Positions 54,142-62,472 of a stretch of 64,000 nt of DNA are shown here, one piece after another. Origin of the DNA: Pseudomonas allokribbensis (GTDB taxonomy: Bacteria > Pseudomonadota > Gammaproteobacteria > Pseudomonadales > Pseudomonadaceae); NCBI RefSeq assembly GCF_014863605.1, contig NZ_CP062252.1:186001-250000 (forward strand). The letters run 5' to 3'. Within the stretch, counting starts at the first letter, position 1. The number at the start of each line of letters is the position of its first letter. Both the position numbers and the translations under genes were made by a program. Under the pieces are notes generated by a model that was not told the DNA's origin, did not search any database, and saw only the letters and a program-made list of their open reading frames with translations.

Positions 54142-55155
54142 ATGAACCTTCCCTTCAAACGTGTCATCAGCCTGTTTGCCGCGCCGGCACTGGCGGGTCT
54201 GCTGGCGTTCTCTGCCCAGGCCGACGAACTCAAGGAAATCAGGATCGCCGTGCCTGATCTGAGCGCCGGCACCCAGCACAGCGGCGGGGGCATCGTGGAC
54301 GTGCTGCGCGATCAGCAGATCTTCGAAAAGGCCTTCGCCGATCAGGGCATCAAGATTCAGTGGAGTTTCTTCAAGGGCGCCGGGCCGGTGATCAACGAGG
54401 CGTTCGCCAACGGTCAGGTGGACCTGGCGTATCTGGGTGATCTGGCGGCCATCATCGGCAAGTCCAACGGGCTGGATACGCGTCTGCTCAGCGCCAGCGC
54501 CCGGGGTGTGAAGCAATACCTGGGCGTGGTGCCGGGTTCGGGGATCAAAACGTTGCAGGATCTCAAGGGCAAGCGCGTGGCGATCTTCCGGGGCACCGCG
54601 ACCCAGTTGTCGTTCGATGCGGCATTGGCCAGCGTGGGCCTGAGCGAGAAGGACGTGAAGGTGATCAACCTCGATTTCAACGCAGCGGTTGCCGCGCTGG
54701 CGGCGAAGCAGATCGATGCGTCGTGGGGCAGCTCCGGGCTCACCGCCTTGCAGGCCAAGGGCCTGGCCGAGTTGCCACTGAACACCAAGGACCTCGGTGG
54801 TGCCGGCAGTGTGCAGTCGGTGCTGGTGGGTACCGGCAAGTTTGTCGACGGGCACCCGGAAGCCGTGGCGAAGCTGCTCAAGGCGCAGCAGCAGGCGGTG
54901 GAGTGGCTGACGCAGGACAGCAACAAGGACGCCTACGTGCAACTGGTTTCGGGGCTGGCGAGCTATCCGCCGGTCATCCTGACCCAGGATCTGAAGGATC
55001 AGAACCTGAGCGAAGTATTCCCGTCGACACTGGATCCGCTGTTCCTCGAAAACCTGCAGGGCAAGGTGGATCTGGCGGCGCAGCAGAAGCTGATCCGCAA
55101 GCCGTTCAAGGTGAACGAGTGGGTAGCGCCTGAACTCGCGGCTGCGAAGCTCTGA
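54142..55155 (+). CDS. atsR: Periplasmic binding protein for sulfate esters (AtsR-like)
   Basis: The 337-residue protein has a signal peptide (LFAAPALAGLLAFSAQA) and the NMT1/SsuA-like fold used for aliphatic sulfonates and sulfate esters (KIQWSFFKGAGPVINEAFAN, DLAYLGDLAAIIGKSNGLD, LKGKRVAIFRGTATQLSF, NLDFNAAVAALAAKQIDAS). Mature protein has no cysteine and no methionine. CAGGAG precedes the ATG. Divergent from the fused permease; together with the ATPase it makes a complete importer. The exact ligand is inferred from atsA and atsK nearby. Confidence 0.9.
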   Translation: MNLPFKRVISLFAAPALAGLLAFSAQADELKEIRIAVPDLSAGTQHSGGGIVDVLRDQQIFEKAFADQGIKIQWSFFKGAGPVINEAFANGQVDLAYLGDLAAIIGKSNGLDTRLLSASARGVKQYLGVVPGSGIKTLQDLKGKRVAIFRGTATQLSFDAALASVGLSEKDVKVINLDFNAAVAALAAKQIDASWGSSGLTALQAKGLAELPLNTKDLGGAGSVQSVLVGTGKFVDGHPEAVAKLLKAQQQAVEWLTQDSNKDAYVQLVSGLASYPPVILTQDLKDQNLSEVFPSTLDPLFLENLQGKVDLAAQQKLIRKPFKVNEWVAPELAAAKL

Positions 55156-55162
55156 GTCATGC

Positions 55163-55193
55163 GGTCATTCCCGCGCAATGCGCGGGAATGACC
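55163..55193. other. Palindrome between convergent atsR-like and LysR genes
   Basis: A perfect 14-bp stem, GGTCATTCCCGCGC and its complement, with a 3-base loop fills the 39-base gap between two convergent stop codons. It is suited to end transcription from both sides, though without a T run. Confidence 0.6.
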
Positions 55194-55194
55194 C

Positions 55195-56115
55195 TCAAAC
55201 CGCGACGCTGATCTCCTGTTTATCTACCGCCACCAACGTCTCGATCATCGCCCGCGCTGCCGGTGACAGGCGGAATCCCGTGCGGCTCACAATCCCGCAC
55301 CGCGCATTCATGCTTTCCAGATTCTGCGGCAGGTTGCGCCAGTGCAGCAGCGCCAGTGAGCCCTGGGCGATGTCCTCGACAAACGCCTCTTCAGTGCCCA
55401 CGCCAATCGCGTTGGATTGCAGCACCACTTTCACCAGCGCCGGAAAATGCTCGGTCTCGATGGTGGGGGAAAAGTCGATCCGGCCGCTGAGGTTTGCCAG
55501 CAGTTTGCGAATGCCCGGCGGGATCAGCGTGGTCGCCAGCGGGTAGTCGAACATGTCGTTGGTCGACAGGCTTTCCTTGGCCAGCAGCGGATGCCCCGGC
55601 CGGCAGAAAAACACCCCGCGCTTGGGTGTCAGCGGCTGGGTCTGGAAGTTCGGGTCGGATTCGAAATGGCGGATGTCGGCGATGAAGAACTCGATCTCCT
55701 CGCGGCTCAAGGCGCGGCTGAGTTTTTCCCAGTTATCCACCTGAAAACAGGTGCGCACTTTCGGGTGCGCATTGATGAATTGCGCCACCGCATCCGGCAC
55801 CAGTTTCACCGCCGGCGCCGGTCCGCAACCGAAGTGCAGTTCGCCGGCGTCGAGCTTGGTCATCTGCGTCACCTCGGCGCTGAGCAATGCCGCGCCCTGC
55901 ACCAGGGTCAGGGCGTGTTGCAGCACCACCTGGCCTTCGGGCGTGGGGCGCAGATCCTTGTTGCCGCGATCCACCAGCACGCAGCCGAACTCCTGCTCCA
56001 GCCCTTGAATGCTGCGGCTGAACGCCGGTTGAGTGATGCCCATGGCATCGGCCGCGCGGACAAAACTGCGGTGTTCGTTGAGGGCGATGAAGTAGCGCAA
56101 CTGGCGAAGATCCAT
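55195..56115 (-). CDS. LysR family regulator (sulfur/sulfate-ester type), copy 1
   Basis: The 306-residue protein has the LysR DNA-binding domain (LRQLRYFIALNEHRSFVRAA, ITQPAFSRSIQGLEQEFG) and a substrate-binding domain (LHFGCGPAPAVKLVPDAVAQF, IEFFIADIRHFES). I chose ATG at 56115, preceded by GGAAAAG; ATG at 56130 gives five more residues. It is divergent from atsK, with which it shares a 181-base control region. A second, clearly related LysR lies at 58979. One of the two probably corresponds to SftR, the regulator of sulfate-ester genes in P. putida; which one cannot be told. Confidence 0.9.
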   Translation of the reverse strand: MDLRQLRYFIALNEHRSFVRAADAMGITQPAFSRSIQGLEQEFGCVLVDRGNKDLRPTPEGQVVLQHALTLVQGAALLSAEVTQMTKLDAGELHFGCGPAPAVKLVPDAVAQFINAHPKVRTCFQVDNWEKLSRALSREEIEFFIADIRHFESDPNFQTQPLTPKRGVFFCRPGHPLLAKESLSTNDMFDYPLATTLIPPGIRKLLANLSGRIDFSPTIETEHFPALVKVVLQSNAIGVGTEEAFVEDIAQGSLALLHWRNLPQNLESMNARCGIVSRTGFRLSPAARAMIETLVAVDKQEISVAV

Positions 56116-56296
56116 ATGCTTTTCCGGCATCCTAAAAATAGCTCGAAGGCATTTGCGACGAGGGTTGCTTGAGGTTTTAAATGCAAGCTCTTATTCCGTC
56201 AACGAAGCATGTGAATATCTATTAGATGTAAATGGAATATAGATAGAGCGTTGTTTCGCTGCCGTCCAACCGCAAGCAGTCGATGAGGGTCTACCC

Positions 56297-57217
56297 ATGA
56301 GCAATGCCGCACTCGCTGTAAAACCCGCTGTCCACGCGCTGGAGATTCATCCGGTGGCCGGCCGTATCGGCGCCGAAATCCGTGGCGTGCACCTGTCCGG
56401 TGAGCTGGATGCCGCGACGGTTGAAGCCATTCAACAGGCGCTGGTGCAATACAAGGTCGTGTTCTTCCGCGAGCAGACTCAGCTCGACGATCAGCGCCAG
56501 GAAGCCTTTGCACATCTGCTCGGCGAGCCGGTGGCGCATCCGACTGTGCCGTCCCGCGAGGGCACTCGTTATCTCTTGGAGCTGGATGGCGCCGAAGGGC
56601 AGCGAGCCAACTCCTGGCACACCGACGTGACCTTCGTTGATGCCTACCCGAAAGCGTCGATCCTGCGCTCGGTGGTGGCTCCGGCATTCGGCGGTGACAC
56701 CCTGTGGGCGAACACCGCGACCGCGTACAACGAACTGCCGACCGAACTGCGCGAGCTGGCGGACAAACTGGTGGCCGTGCACAGCAACGAATACGACTAC
56801 GCCGGGGCGAAGCCGGACGTGTCGGCGGAGAAGCTTGAGCGCTATCGCAAGATCTTCACCTCGACGGTTTACGAGACCGAGCATCCGGTGGTCCGCGTAC
56901 ACCCGATCAGCGGCGAAAAAAGCTTGCTGCTGGGGCATTTCGTCAAGCGCATCAAGGGCTATTCCCAGGCGGATTCGGCGCACCTTTTCGGCTTGCTGCA
57001 AAGTCATGTGATTCGCCAGGAGAACGTCGTGCGTTGGCGCTGGAAGGCCGGTGATGTGGCGATCTGGGATAACCGTTCGACGCAGCATTATGCGATTGAT
57101 GATTACGGCACTCAGGAGCGGGTGGTGCGTCGGGTGACGCTCAAAGGGGAAGTGCCGGTCGGGGCGAACGGGCAGCGTAGCCAGACCATCAAAGGCGCTG
57201 AAATCGTCGGCGTCTGA
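56297..57217 (+). CDS. atsK: Alkylsulfatase AtsK, Fe(II)/2-oxoglutarate dioxygenase
   Basis: AtsK cleaves alkyl sulfate esters oxidatively, giving aldehyde and sulfate. The 306-residue protein has iron ligands at H108 and D110 (SWHTDVTF) and H264 (STQHYAIDD) and the 2-oxoglutarate arginines in ERVVRRVTL (R275, R279); these numbers agree with those I recall for P. putida AtsK, as does the whole sequence. It has no cysteine and only the initial methionine. Divergent from LysR copy 1. A palindrome follows the stop. Confidence 0.93.
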   Translation: MSNAALAVKPAVHALEIHPVAGRIGAEIRGVHLSGELDAATVEAIQQALVQYKVVFFREQTQLDDQRQEAFAHLLGEPVAHPTVPSREGTRYLLELDGAEGQRANSWHTDVTFVDAYPKASILRSVVAPAFGGDTLWANTATAYNELPTELRELADKLVAVHSNEYDYAGAKPDVSAEKLERYRKIFTSTVYETEHPVVRVHPISGEKSLLLGHFVKRIKGYSQADSAHLFGLLQSHVIRQENVVRWRWKAGDVAIWDNRSTQHYAIDDYGTQERVVRRVTLKGEVPVGANGQRSQTIKGAEIVGV

Positions 57218-57229
57218 TAAGACCTCATC

Positions 57230-57259
57230 GCGGGCAAGCCGGCTATCCGGCTTGCCCGC
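57230..57259. other. Palindrome between convergent atsK and sulfatase genes
   Basis: A perfect 13-bp stem (GCGGGCAAGCCGG and complement) with a CTAT loop. The sequence is close to the pseudomonad REP core, so it may be REP-derived; it also sits where a bidirectional terminator is needed. Confidence 0.6.
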
Positions 57260-57266
57260 AGTCCTT

Positions 57267-58886
57267 TCACCAGACGCCAATCTGAACGAGCTTCTCGGTC
57301 TCCGGCTCCCCATAACGAAACCGCTGCCCACGCAAATCAATCTCCTGATGACTGATCGTCGTGCGCCGCTTCAGCCCGCGCACCCACTCGAACAGATACC
57401 CCGCATGCTCCTCGCGCACCGCCGCATACGTAGGATCGGCGCCCAGATCCTGCAGCTCCTGCGGATCATTCAACAGATCGAAAAGCTGCGGCCTGAAGCC
57501 GTCGTACGCCAGGTATTTCCAGCGCTCGCTGCGCACCATGGTCATGCGACAACGGTCGATCGGCTGGCCCAGTCGCTCCCGTGCCGGGGCCTGGAAGGCG
57601 TAGTCGTATTCGCTGATCGCATAGCGGCGCCAGTCGGGATTCTCGCCGTGCAGCAGCGGAATCAACGAGCGACCTTCCAGTCGATGCTCCGCGCCAGTCA
57701 CGCCAAGCGCTTCGAGAAAGGTCGGCACGCCGTCGATGGTTTCCGCCAGGCGTTCGTCCACCGTGCCCCGTGTGATGTCCGCCGCCGCACGCGGGTCGCG
57801 CACGATCAATGGCACACCCACCGCTTGCTCCAGCAAAAACTCCTTCTCACCCAGCCAGTGATCGCCCAGGAAGTCGCCGTGATCGCTGGTGAACACGATC
57901 AGGGTGTCATCCCAGCGACCGTTGCTTTGCAGGAAATCGAACAGCCGCCCCAACTGGTCATCGACCTGTTTGACCAGGCCCATGTACGTCGGGATCACGT
58001 TCTGTCGTACCGGATCTTTGGAGAAGTTCAGGCTTTCCTCATGCTGGCGAAAGGCCTGATAGACCGGGTGGTCGCTTGGAGAGGCATTACGTACCGGTTC
58101 GAGAATCGATTTCGTACTGTACAAGGTGTGGTACGGAGCCGGTACGATGTAGGGCCAGTGGGGTTTGATATAGGACAGGTGTAAAAACCACGGTTTTTCA
58201 CCTTGCTCACCGATGAAGTCGATGGCTCGATTTGTAGTGTAGACAGTCTCTGAATGTTGCTCGGGAATTCGCGCCGGCAAATGGGCGTTGCGCATTTTCC
58301 AGCCACTGAGGATTTTGCCGCTTTCGCCTTCGGCAGCGTTGGCCCAGTCGTGCCAGGGGTTACGCCCCTCAAACCCCTGCTCGCGCAGGTAATGGGTGTA
58401 CGGCGCGGATTCGCGTTTGTCATCAAACAGCGGGTCGTCCGGGAAGATGCCGTCGTGGCGAAAGTACGGCTCGAAGCCGACTTCATTCAGCACTTCGGCC
58501 TGTGCGCTTTCAGGGTTGATCGCCAGCCGCTGCAAGGCATCCACGTTGGCCGTGGCGTGGGTCTTGCCGACCAGCGCAGTACGAATGCCGTGGGGCCGCA
58601 GGTAATCGCCGATGGTCAGTTCTTCCAGCGGCAGCGGCACGGCGTTCCACGCCACCTGATGGCTGCTGACGTAACGCCCGGTGTAGGCCGACATCCGCGA
58701 CGGCCCGCAGATCGTGCCTTGGGTGTAGGCGCGGCTGAAGCGCACGCCGGCAGCGGCCAGGCGATCGATGTTCGGGGTGTGCAGGTGCGGGTGGCCGTAG
58801 CAGGACAGGTAATCGCGGCGCAGTTGATCGCACATGATGTACAGCACATTGCGCACGGGGTTTTGCGGGTTGGACATGGGGTTCAC
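57267..58886 (-). CDS. Formylglycine-type sulfatase / phosphonate monoester hydrolase-like
   Basis: The 539-residue protein is a second Cys-type sulfatase: signature CGPSRMSAYTGRY with Cys60 as the residue to become formylglycine, metal site YIMCDQLRRDYLSCYG, LVGKTHAT and FTSDHGDFLGDHWLGEKEFL. It is only distantly related to AtsA: the CxPSR form and SDHGD motif place it nearer to choline-sulfatase and phosphonate monoester hydrolases. No signal peptide, so cytosolic. ATG at 58877 is an alternative start. It is flanked by atsK and LysR copy 2, which supports sulfate-ester substrates. Confidence 0.9.
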   Translation of the reverse strand: MNPMSNPQNPVRNVLYIMCDQLRRDYLSCYGHPHLHTPNIDRLAAAGVRFSRAYTQGTICGPSRMSAYTGRYVSSHQVAWNAVPLPLEELTIGDYLRPHGIRTALVGKTHATANVDALQRLAINPESAQAEVLNEVGFEPYFRHDGIFPDDPLFDDKRESAPYTHYLREQGFEGRNPWHDWANAAEGESGKILSGWKMRNAHLPARIPEQHSETVYTTNRAIDFIGEQGEKPWFLHLSYIKPHWPYIVPAPYHTLYSTKSILEPVRNASPSDHPVYQAFRQHEESLNFSKDPVRQNVIPTYMGLVKQVDDQLGRLFDFLQSNGRWDDTLIVFTSDHGDFLGDHWLGEKEFLLEQAVGVPLIVRDPRAAADITRGTVDERLAETIDGVPTFLEALGVTGAEHRLEGRSLIPLLHGENPDWRRYAISEYDYAFQAPARERLGQPIDRCRMTMVRSERWKYLAYDGFRPQLFDLLNDPQELQDLGADPTYAAVREEHAGYLFEWVRGLKRRTTISHQEIDLRGQRFRYGEPETEKLVQIGVW

Positions 58887-58978
58887 CAGTCAGAAAGACA
58901 GGCGAGGTTTTTCGCTTTCGGCGAGGGTGTTCGGCAAGTGCATTCGGGGAATGCTTGCCATGCATGAAACGCATGGGC

Positions 58979-59923
58979 TCAGACGGCGAGGTTTGCCAGC
59001 GAGCACACCTCCTCATCCACCGCATCAATCGCCTTGATCTGCTCGATCATCGCTTCGGCCAACGGCGACAGCCGATACCCGGCGCGGCTGACAATTCCGT
59101 AACGGGTGTAGAGCTCCTCGAGATCATCCGCCAACCCTTCGATCTTCAAGCACACCAGTTCACCACGGGCCTGATGCAGTGCATCCGAATAGGCCCCGAC
59201 AATGCCGATCGCGTCGGAGCGCAGCACTACACCGAGCAGACTGGCGCTGTTCTCGCACTCCACGTTCGGGATGAAGTCCGGGCGGCCACTAAGGTCGACG
59301 ATGACCTTGCGCAGGTTTGGCGGGCGAATGCTCACGGCCAGTGGATAACTCATCAATTGCTCGGCCGTGACCCGCTCAAAAGCGGCCAACGGATGCCCGC
59401 TGCGGCAGCAGAAATGCCATTTGCGTGGCCGCAATCGGTAGGTCAGATAATCCGGATTCGCCTCGAAGTGGCGGGTGTCGGCGACGAAAAATTCAAACTC
59501 TTCACTCAGCAGCCGCTTGCTCAGGCTCTGCCAGTCATCGACCTGGTAATGCACCCGCGCTTTCGGGTATCGGCCGATGAAACTGCCGATCGCCCGTGGG
59601 ATCAATCCTGCCGCCGGCGCCGGGCCGCAACCGAAGCGCAACTCTCCCGCCTCCAGCCCGTTGAACTGGCTGATCTCATTGGCCATTTGCTGGGCGCCGC
59701 TGACCAGTCGCCGTGCGTGTTCAAGCAGCACCTGGCCCTGTTTGGTCGGTGGCAATTCCTTGCGCCCGCGATCCACCAACTGGCAACCGACGCTGTGTTC
59801 CAGCGCCTGAATGCTGCGGCTGAATGCCGACTGCGACAGGTTCACCGCCTGCGCGCCCGCGACGAAGCTGCGTTGTTCGGCGAGGGCGATGAAGTGGCGG
59901 AGCTGGCGCAAGTCGATATGCAT
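58979..59923 (-). CDS. LysR family regulator, copy 2
   Basis: The 314-residue LysR protein (LRQLRHFIALAEQRSFVAGA, LSQSAFSRSIQALEHSVGCQ, then LRFGCGPAPAAGLIPRAIGS and FEFFVADTRHFEANPD) is a paralogue of copy 1, sharing the FGCGPAPA and IVSR(A/T)G(Y/F)RLSP motifs. It lies upstream of the second sulfatase on the same strand and divergent from the TonB receptor gene. ATGCAT overlaps its own start codon and recurs twice in the shared upstream region. Likely regulates the receptor gene. Confidence 0.9.
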   Translation of the reverse strand: MHIDLRQLRHFIALAEQRSFVAGAQAVNLSQSAFSRSIQALEHSVGCQLVDRGRKELPPTKQGQVLLEHARRLVSGAQQMANEISQFNGLEAGELRFGCGPAPAAGLIPRAIGSFIGRYPKARVHYQVDDWQSLSKRLLSEEFEFFVADTRHFEANPDYLTYRLRPRKWHFCCRSGHPLAAFERVTAEQLMSYPLAVSIRPPNLRKVIVDLSGRPDFIPNVECENSASLLGVVLRSDAIGIVGAYSDALHQARGELVCLKIEGLADDLEELYTRYGIVSRAGYRLSPLAEAMIEQIKAIDAVDEEVCSLANLAV

Positions 59924-60088
59924 TTTTCACATAAAAAATATCCGGGAAATGCATTGGATATGCATTAGGTCGACTCCTTATAAAGGCAATCTCTTATGCA
60001 GTAAATCTTTGTAAAAACATAAATAAATAACTTAAAAGAATATGCGGCACAGAAGATGTCAGCGTGTTTTTTGACCAGGAGCAGCCCC
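59924..60088 (+). promoter_or_regulatory. AT-rich control region of the TonB receptor operon
   Basis: The divergent region between LysR copy 2 and the receptor gene is AT-rich. ATGCAT occurs at 59949 and 59960, besides the copy at 59918 at the LysR start. CAGGAG at 60076 is the receptor ribosome site. The ATGCAT copies at 59918 and 59949 are 31 bases apart, the same distance as upstream of the atsR-like gene. Confidence 0.45.
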
Positions 60089-62449
60089 ATGAGTCCGTTG
60101 AACCTCGCTTCACCGCCGCCGCCACGACGGCTCAAACGCTTGCCTCTGGCCCTTTTGCTGGCGGGGAGTGCCAGCTGGAATCAGGGTTACGCCGATGAAG
60201 CTCAAAACCCTGTACCGCCCCCGGCAGGCAAAAACGCCACCGCCACTTCGCAACTGGAAACCGTGACGGTCACCACTCGCCGTCGCGAAGAAAGTTCGCA
60301 GGATGTACCGACGCCGATGAGCGTGGTCAGCGGCCAGACCCTGGAGACGCAGCGGGTCTATCGGATTCAGGATCTGCAGCAACTGGTGCCCAGCGTCAAC
60401 GTCGCCTACATGCATGCACGCCAGTCCAGCGTGTCGATCCGGGGCCTGGGCAACAACCCGGCCAGCGACGGTCTGGAAGGCAGCGTCGGCCTGTACATCG
60501 ACAACGTTTATCTGGGCCGTCCGGGGATGGCGGTGTTCGACCTGATGGACATCGAACAGCTCGAAGTCCTGCGCGGGCCGCAAGGTACTTTATTCGGCAA
60601 AAACACCACCGCCGGGGTGATCAACATCAGCACCCGCGCGCCGAGTTTCACCCCGGAGCGCAGCATCGAAACCTCGGTCGGCGAGGACGGTTATTTCCAG
60701 ACCAAGGGCACGCTTTCCGGACCGCTCAACGATCAATTGGCCGGGCGCATTTCCGCTTATCGCACCCGCAGCGACGGCGACATCAAAAACGAATTCAACG
60801 GTCATGACCTGAACGGCGGTTCCCGCGACGGCTTCCGTGCGCAGTTGCTGTTCAAGCCCAACGAAGATTTCAATCTGCGCTGGATCGGTGACTACAACGA
60901 AGAGGACTCCAGCGCCGGCACCCGCGTGCTGTACAACACCGGGCCGACCATCAACGGCGTCAACCTCTATCAGTCGCGGGCCAACGCCGCCGGCGCAACG
61001 TTGGTCAACGGTTCGCACCGCAAGGTCAATCTGGACAACGACCAGCACGTCACGGTGCATCAGGGCGGCACGTCGGTGGAGGCTAACTGGACGTTGCCGA
61101 GCGATTTCACCCTGACGTCGATCAGCTCCTATCGCTTCTGGAATTTCACCCCGGCCAACGACGATGGCCTCAATGTCGCGGCGACCTACAACGCCGGGGT
61201 TTCCGTCGAGGACAAACAGTACTCGCAGGAATTTCGCCTCGCATCGCCCAAGGGGGAGTTCTTTGATTACGTGCTAGGCGCGTACTACTTCGGTTCGGAT
61301 CTGGACAACAAATCCTTCGCCTATTACGGCCCGCAGGCCGACATCTGGAACGGCACGCCACGGGGCGCATTGGCCAATGTCGGCAGCGTCGGCAACGGTC
61401 ACATCAAGACCGACAGTTTCGCCCTGTTCGCCCAAGGCACCTGGCACCTCACCGAACGCCTGGATTTCACCGCCGGGGTGCGCGGCACCTATGAAGAAAA
61501 AAATGCCTGGATCACTCGCGATGCACCGGTCGGCGGCGCCGCTGTCACCGGTGCAGCGGCCACTGCACGACGCGGACGTACCGGCGCTTACGACTCTGGC
61601 GATCTGAACCAGTACAGCTCCAGCCCGTCAGGTCTGCTCAACCTCAGCTATCGCATCACCGATGATCTGCTCGGCTACGCCACGCTGTCCCACGGCGAAA
61701 AATCCGGCGGGGTCAACCTCGTGGTCGGTTCCGCTCCGACCGCTGGCGCCGACTCGCTGCTGATCGGCACCGAGCGCGCCAACAACGCCGAGCTCGGCTT
61801 CAAGAGCACCCTGTGGGACCGCCGCCTGCAGCTCAACGCCAACCTGTTCTGGACTCAGGTCAACGCCTACCAGACCAACGCCTACGACGACGTCAACCGC
61901 GTGCAATACCTGACCAATGCCGGCTCTGTGCGCTCGCGTGGTGTGGAATTCGAAAGCACCGTGATCCCGCTGCGTGGCCTGACCCTGAACTTCAACGGCT
62001 CGTTCAACGACGTTAGTTACCTCTCGTACAAAGACGCGCCGTGCCCGCCGGAAGTCAGCCTGGCACCGGGGGCTCCGGCCTCTTGCGACCTCAGTGGACA
62101 TCAGGTCGTCGGTGCCTCGAAATGGATCGGCAATGCCAACGGCAAATACGAATGGAATCTGGCCAACGGGCTGCAACCTTACGTCACCGGCAGCTACGCA
62201 TTCCGCTCCAAAGCGGTGGGCACCGTCGAGGATTCCGACTACGGCCAGATCCCGAGTTACGCGGTGGTCAATCTCTCCACCGGCCTGCGCGGTGATTTCA
62301 ATCAGGGCCAGTGGGACGTCTCGCTGTGGCTGAAAAACGCCTTCGACAAAACCTACTACACGACCCTGTGGACCGGCGGCAACGGCGGTTATGAAGGCCT
62401 GCTCGGCACGCCGCGCACCCTCGGCGTCACCGGTCGCTACGACTTCTGA
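60089..62449 (+). CDS. TonB-dependent outer-membrane receptor
   Basis: The 786-residue protein has a signal peptide (RLPLALLLAGSASWNQGYA), a TonB-box-like ETVTVTTRRRE, a plug domain (VVSGQTLETQRVYRIQDLQQ, VLRGPQGTLFGKNTTAGVIN) and a 22-strand barrel ending in terminal Phe (LGVTGRYDF). ATG at 60089 is chosen for its ribosome site. Its place between the sulfatase/LysR genes and the arylsulfotransferase-like gene suggests uptake of large sulfate esters or sulfonates and not siderophores. It is followed 23 bases later by the propeller gene. Confidence 0.92.
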   Translation: MSPLNLASPPPPRRLKRLPLALLLAGSASWNQGYADEAQNPVPPPAGKNATATSQLETVTVTTRRREESSQDVPTPMSVVSGQTLETQRVYRIQDLQQLVPSVNVAYMHARQSSVSIRGLGNNPASDGLEGSVGLYIDNVYLGRPGMAVFDLMDIEQLEVLRGPQGTLFGKNTTAGVINISTRAPSFTPERSIETSVGEDGYFQTKGTLSGPLNDQLAGRISAYRTRSDGDIKNEFNGHDLNGGSRDGFRAQLLFKPNEDFNLRWIGDYNEEDSSAGTRVLYNTGPTINGVNLYQSRANAAGATLVNGSHRKVNLDNDQHVTVHQGGTSVEANWTLPSDFTLTSISSYRFWNFTPANDDGLNVAATYNAGVSVEDKQYSQEFRLASPKGEFFDYVLGAYYFGSDLDNKSFAYYGPQADIWNGTPRGALANVGSVGNGHIKTDSFALFAQGTWHLTERLDFTAGVRGTYEEKNAWITRDAPVGGAAVTGAAATARRGRTGAYDSGDLNQYSSSPSGLLNLSYRITDDLLGYATLSHGEKSGGVNLVVGSAPTAGADSLLIGTERANNAELGFKSTLWDRRLQLNANLFWTQVNAYQTNAYDDVNRVQYLTNAGSVRSRGVEFESTVIPLRGLTLNFNGSFNDVSYLSYKDAPCPPEVSLAPGAPASCDLSGHQVVGASKWIGNANGKYEWNLANGLQPYVTGSYAFRSKAVGTVEDSDYGQIPSYAVVNLSTGLRGDFNQGQWDVSLWLKNAFDKTYYTTLWTGGNGGYEGLLGTPRTLGVTGRYDF

Positions 62450-62472
62450 TCGATCCTTCAAGGAGCTGCATC

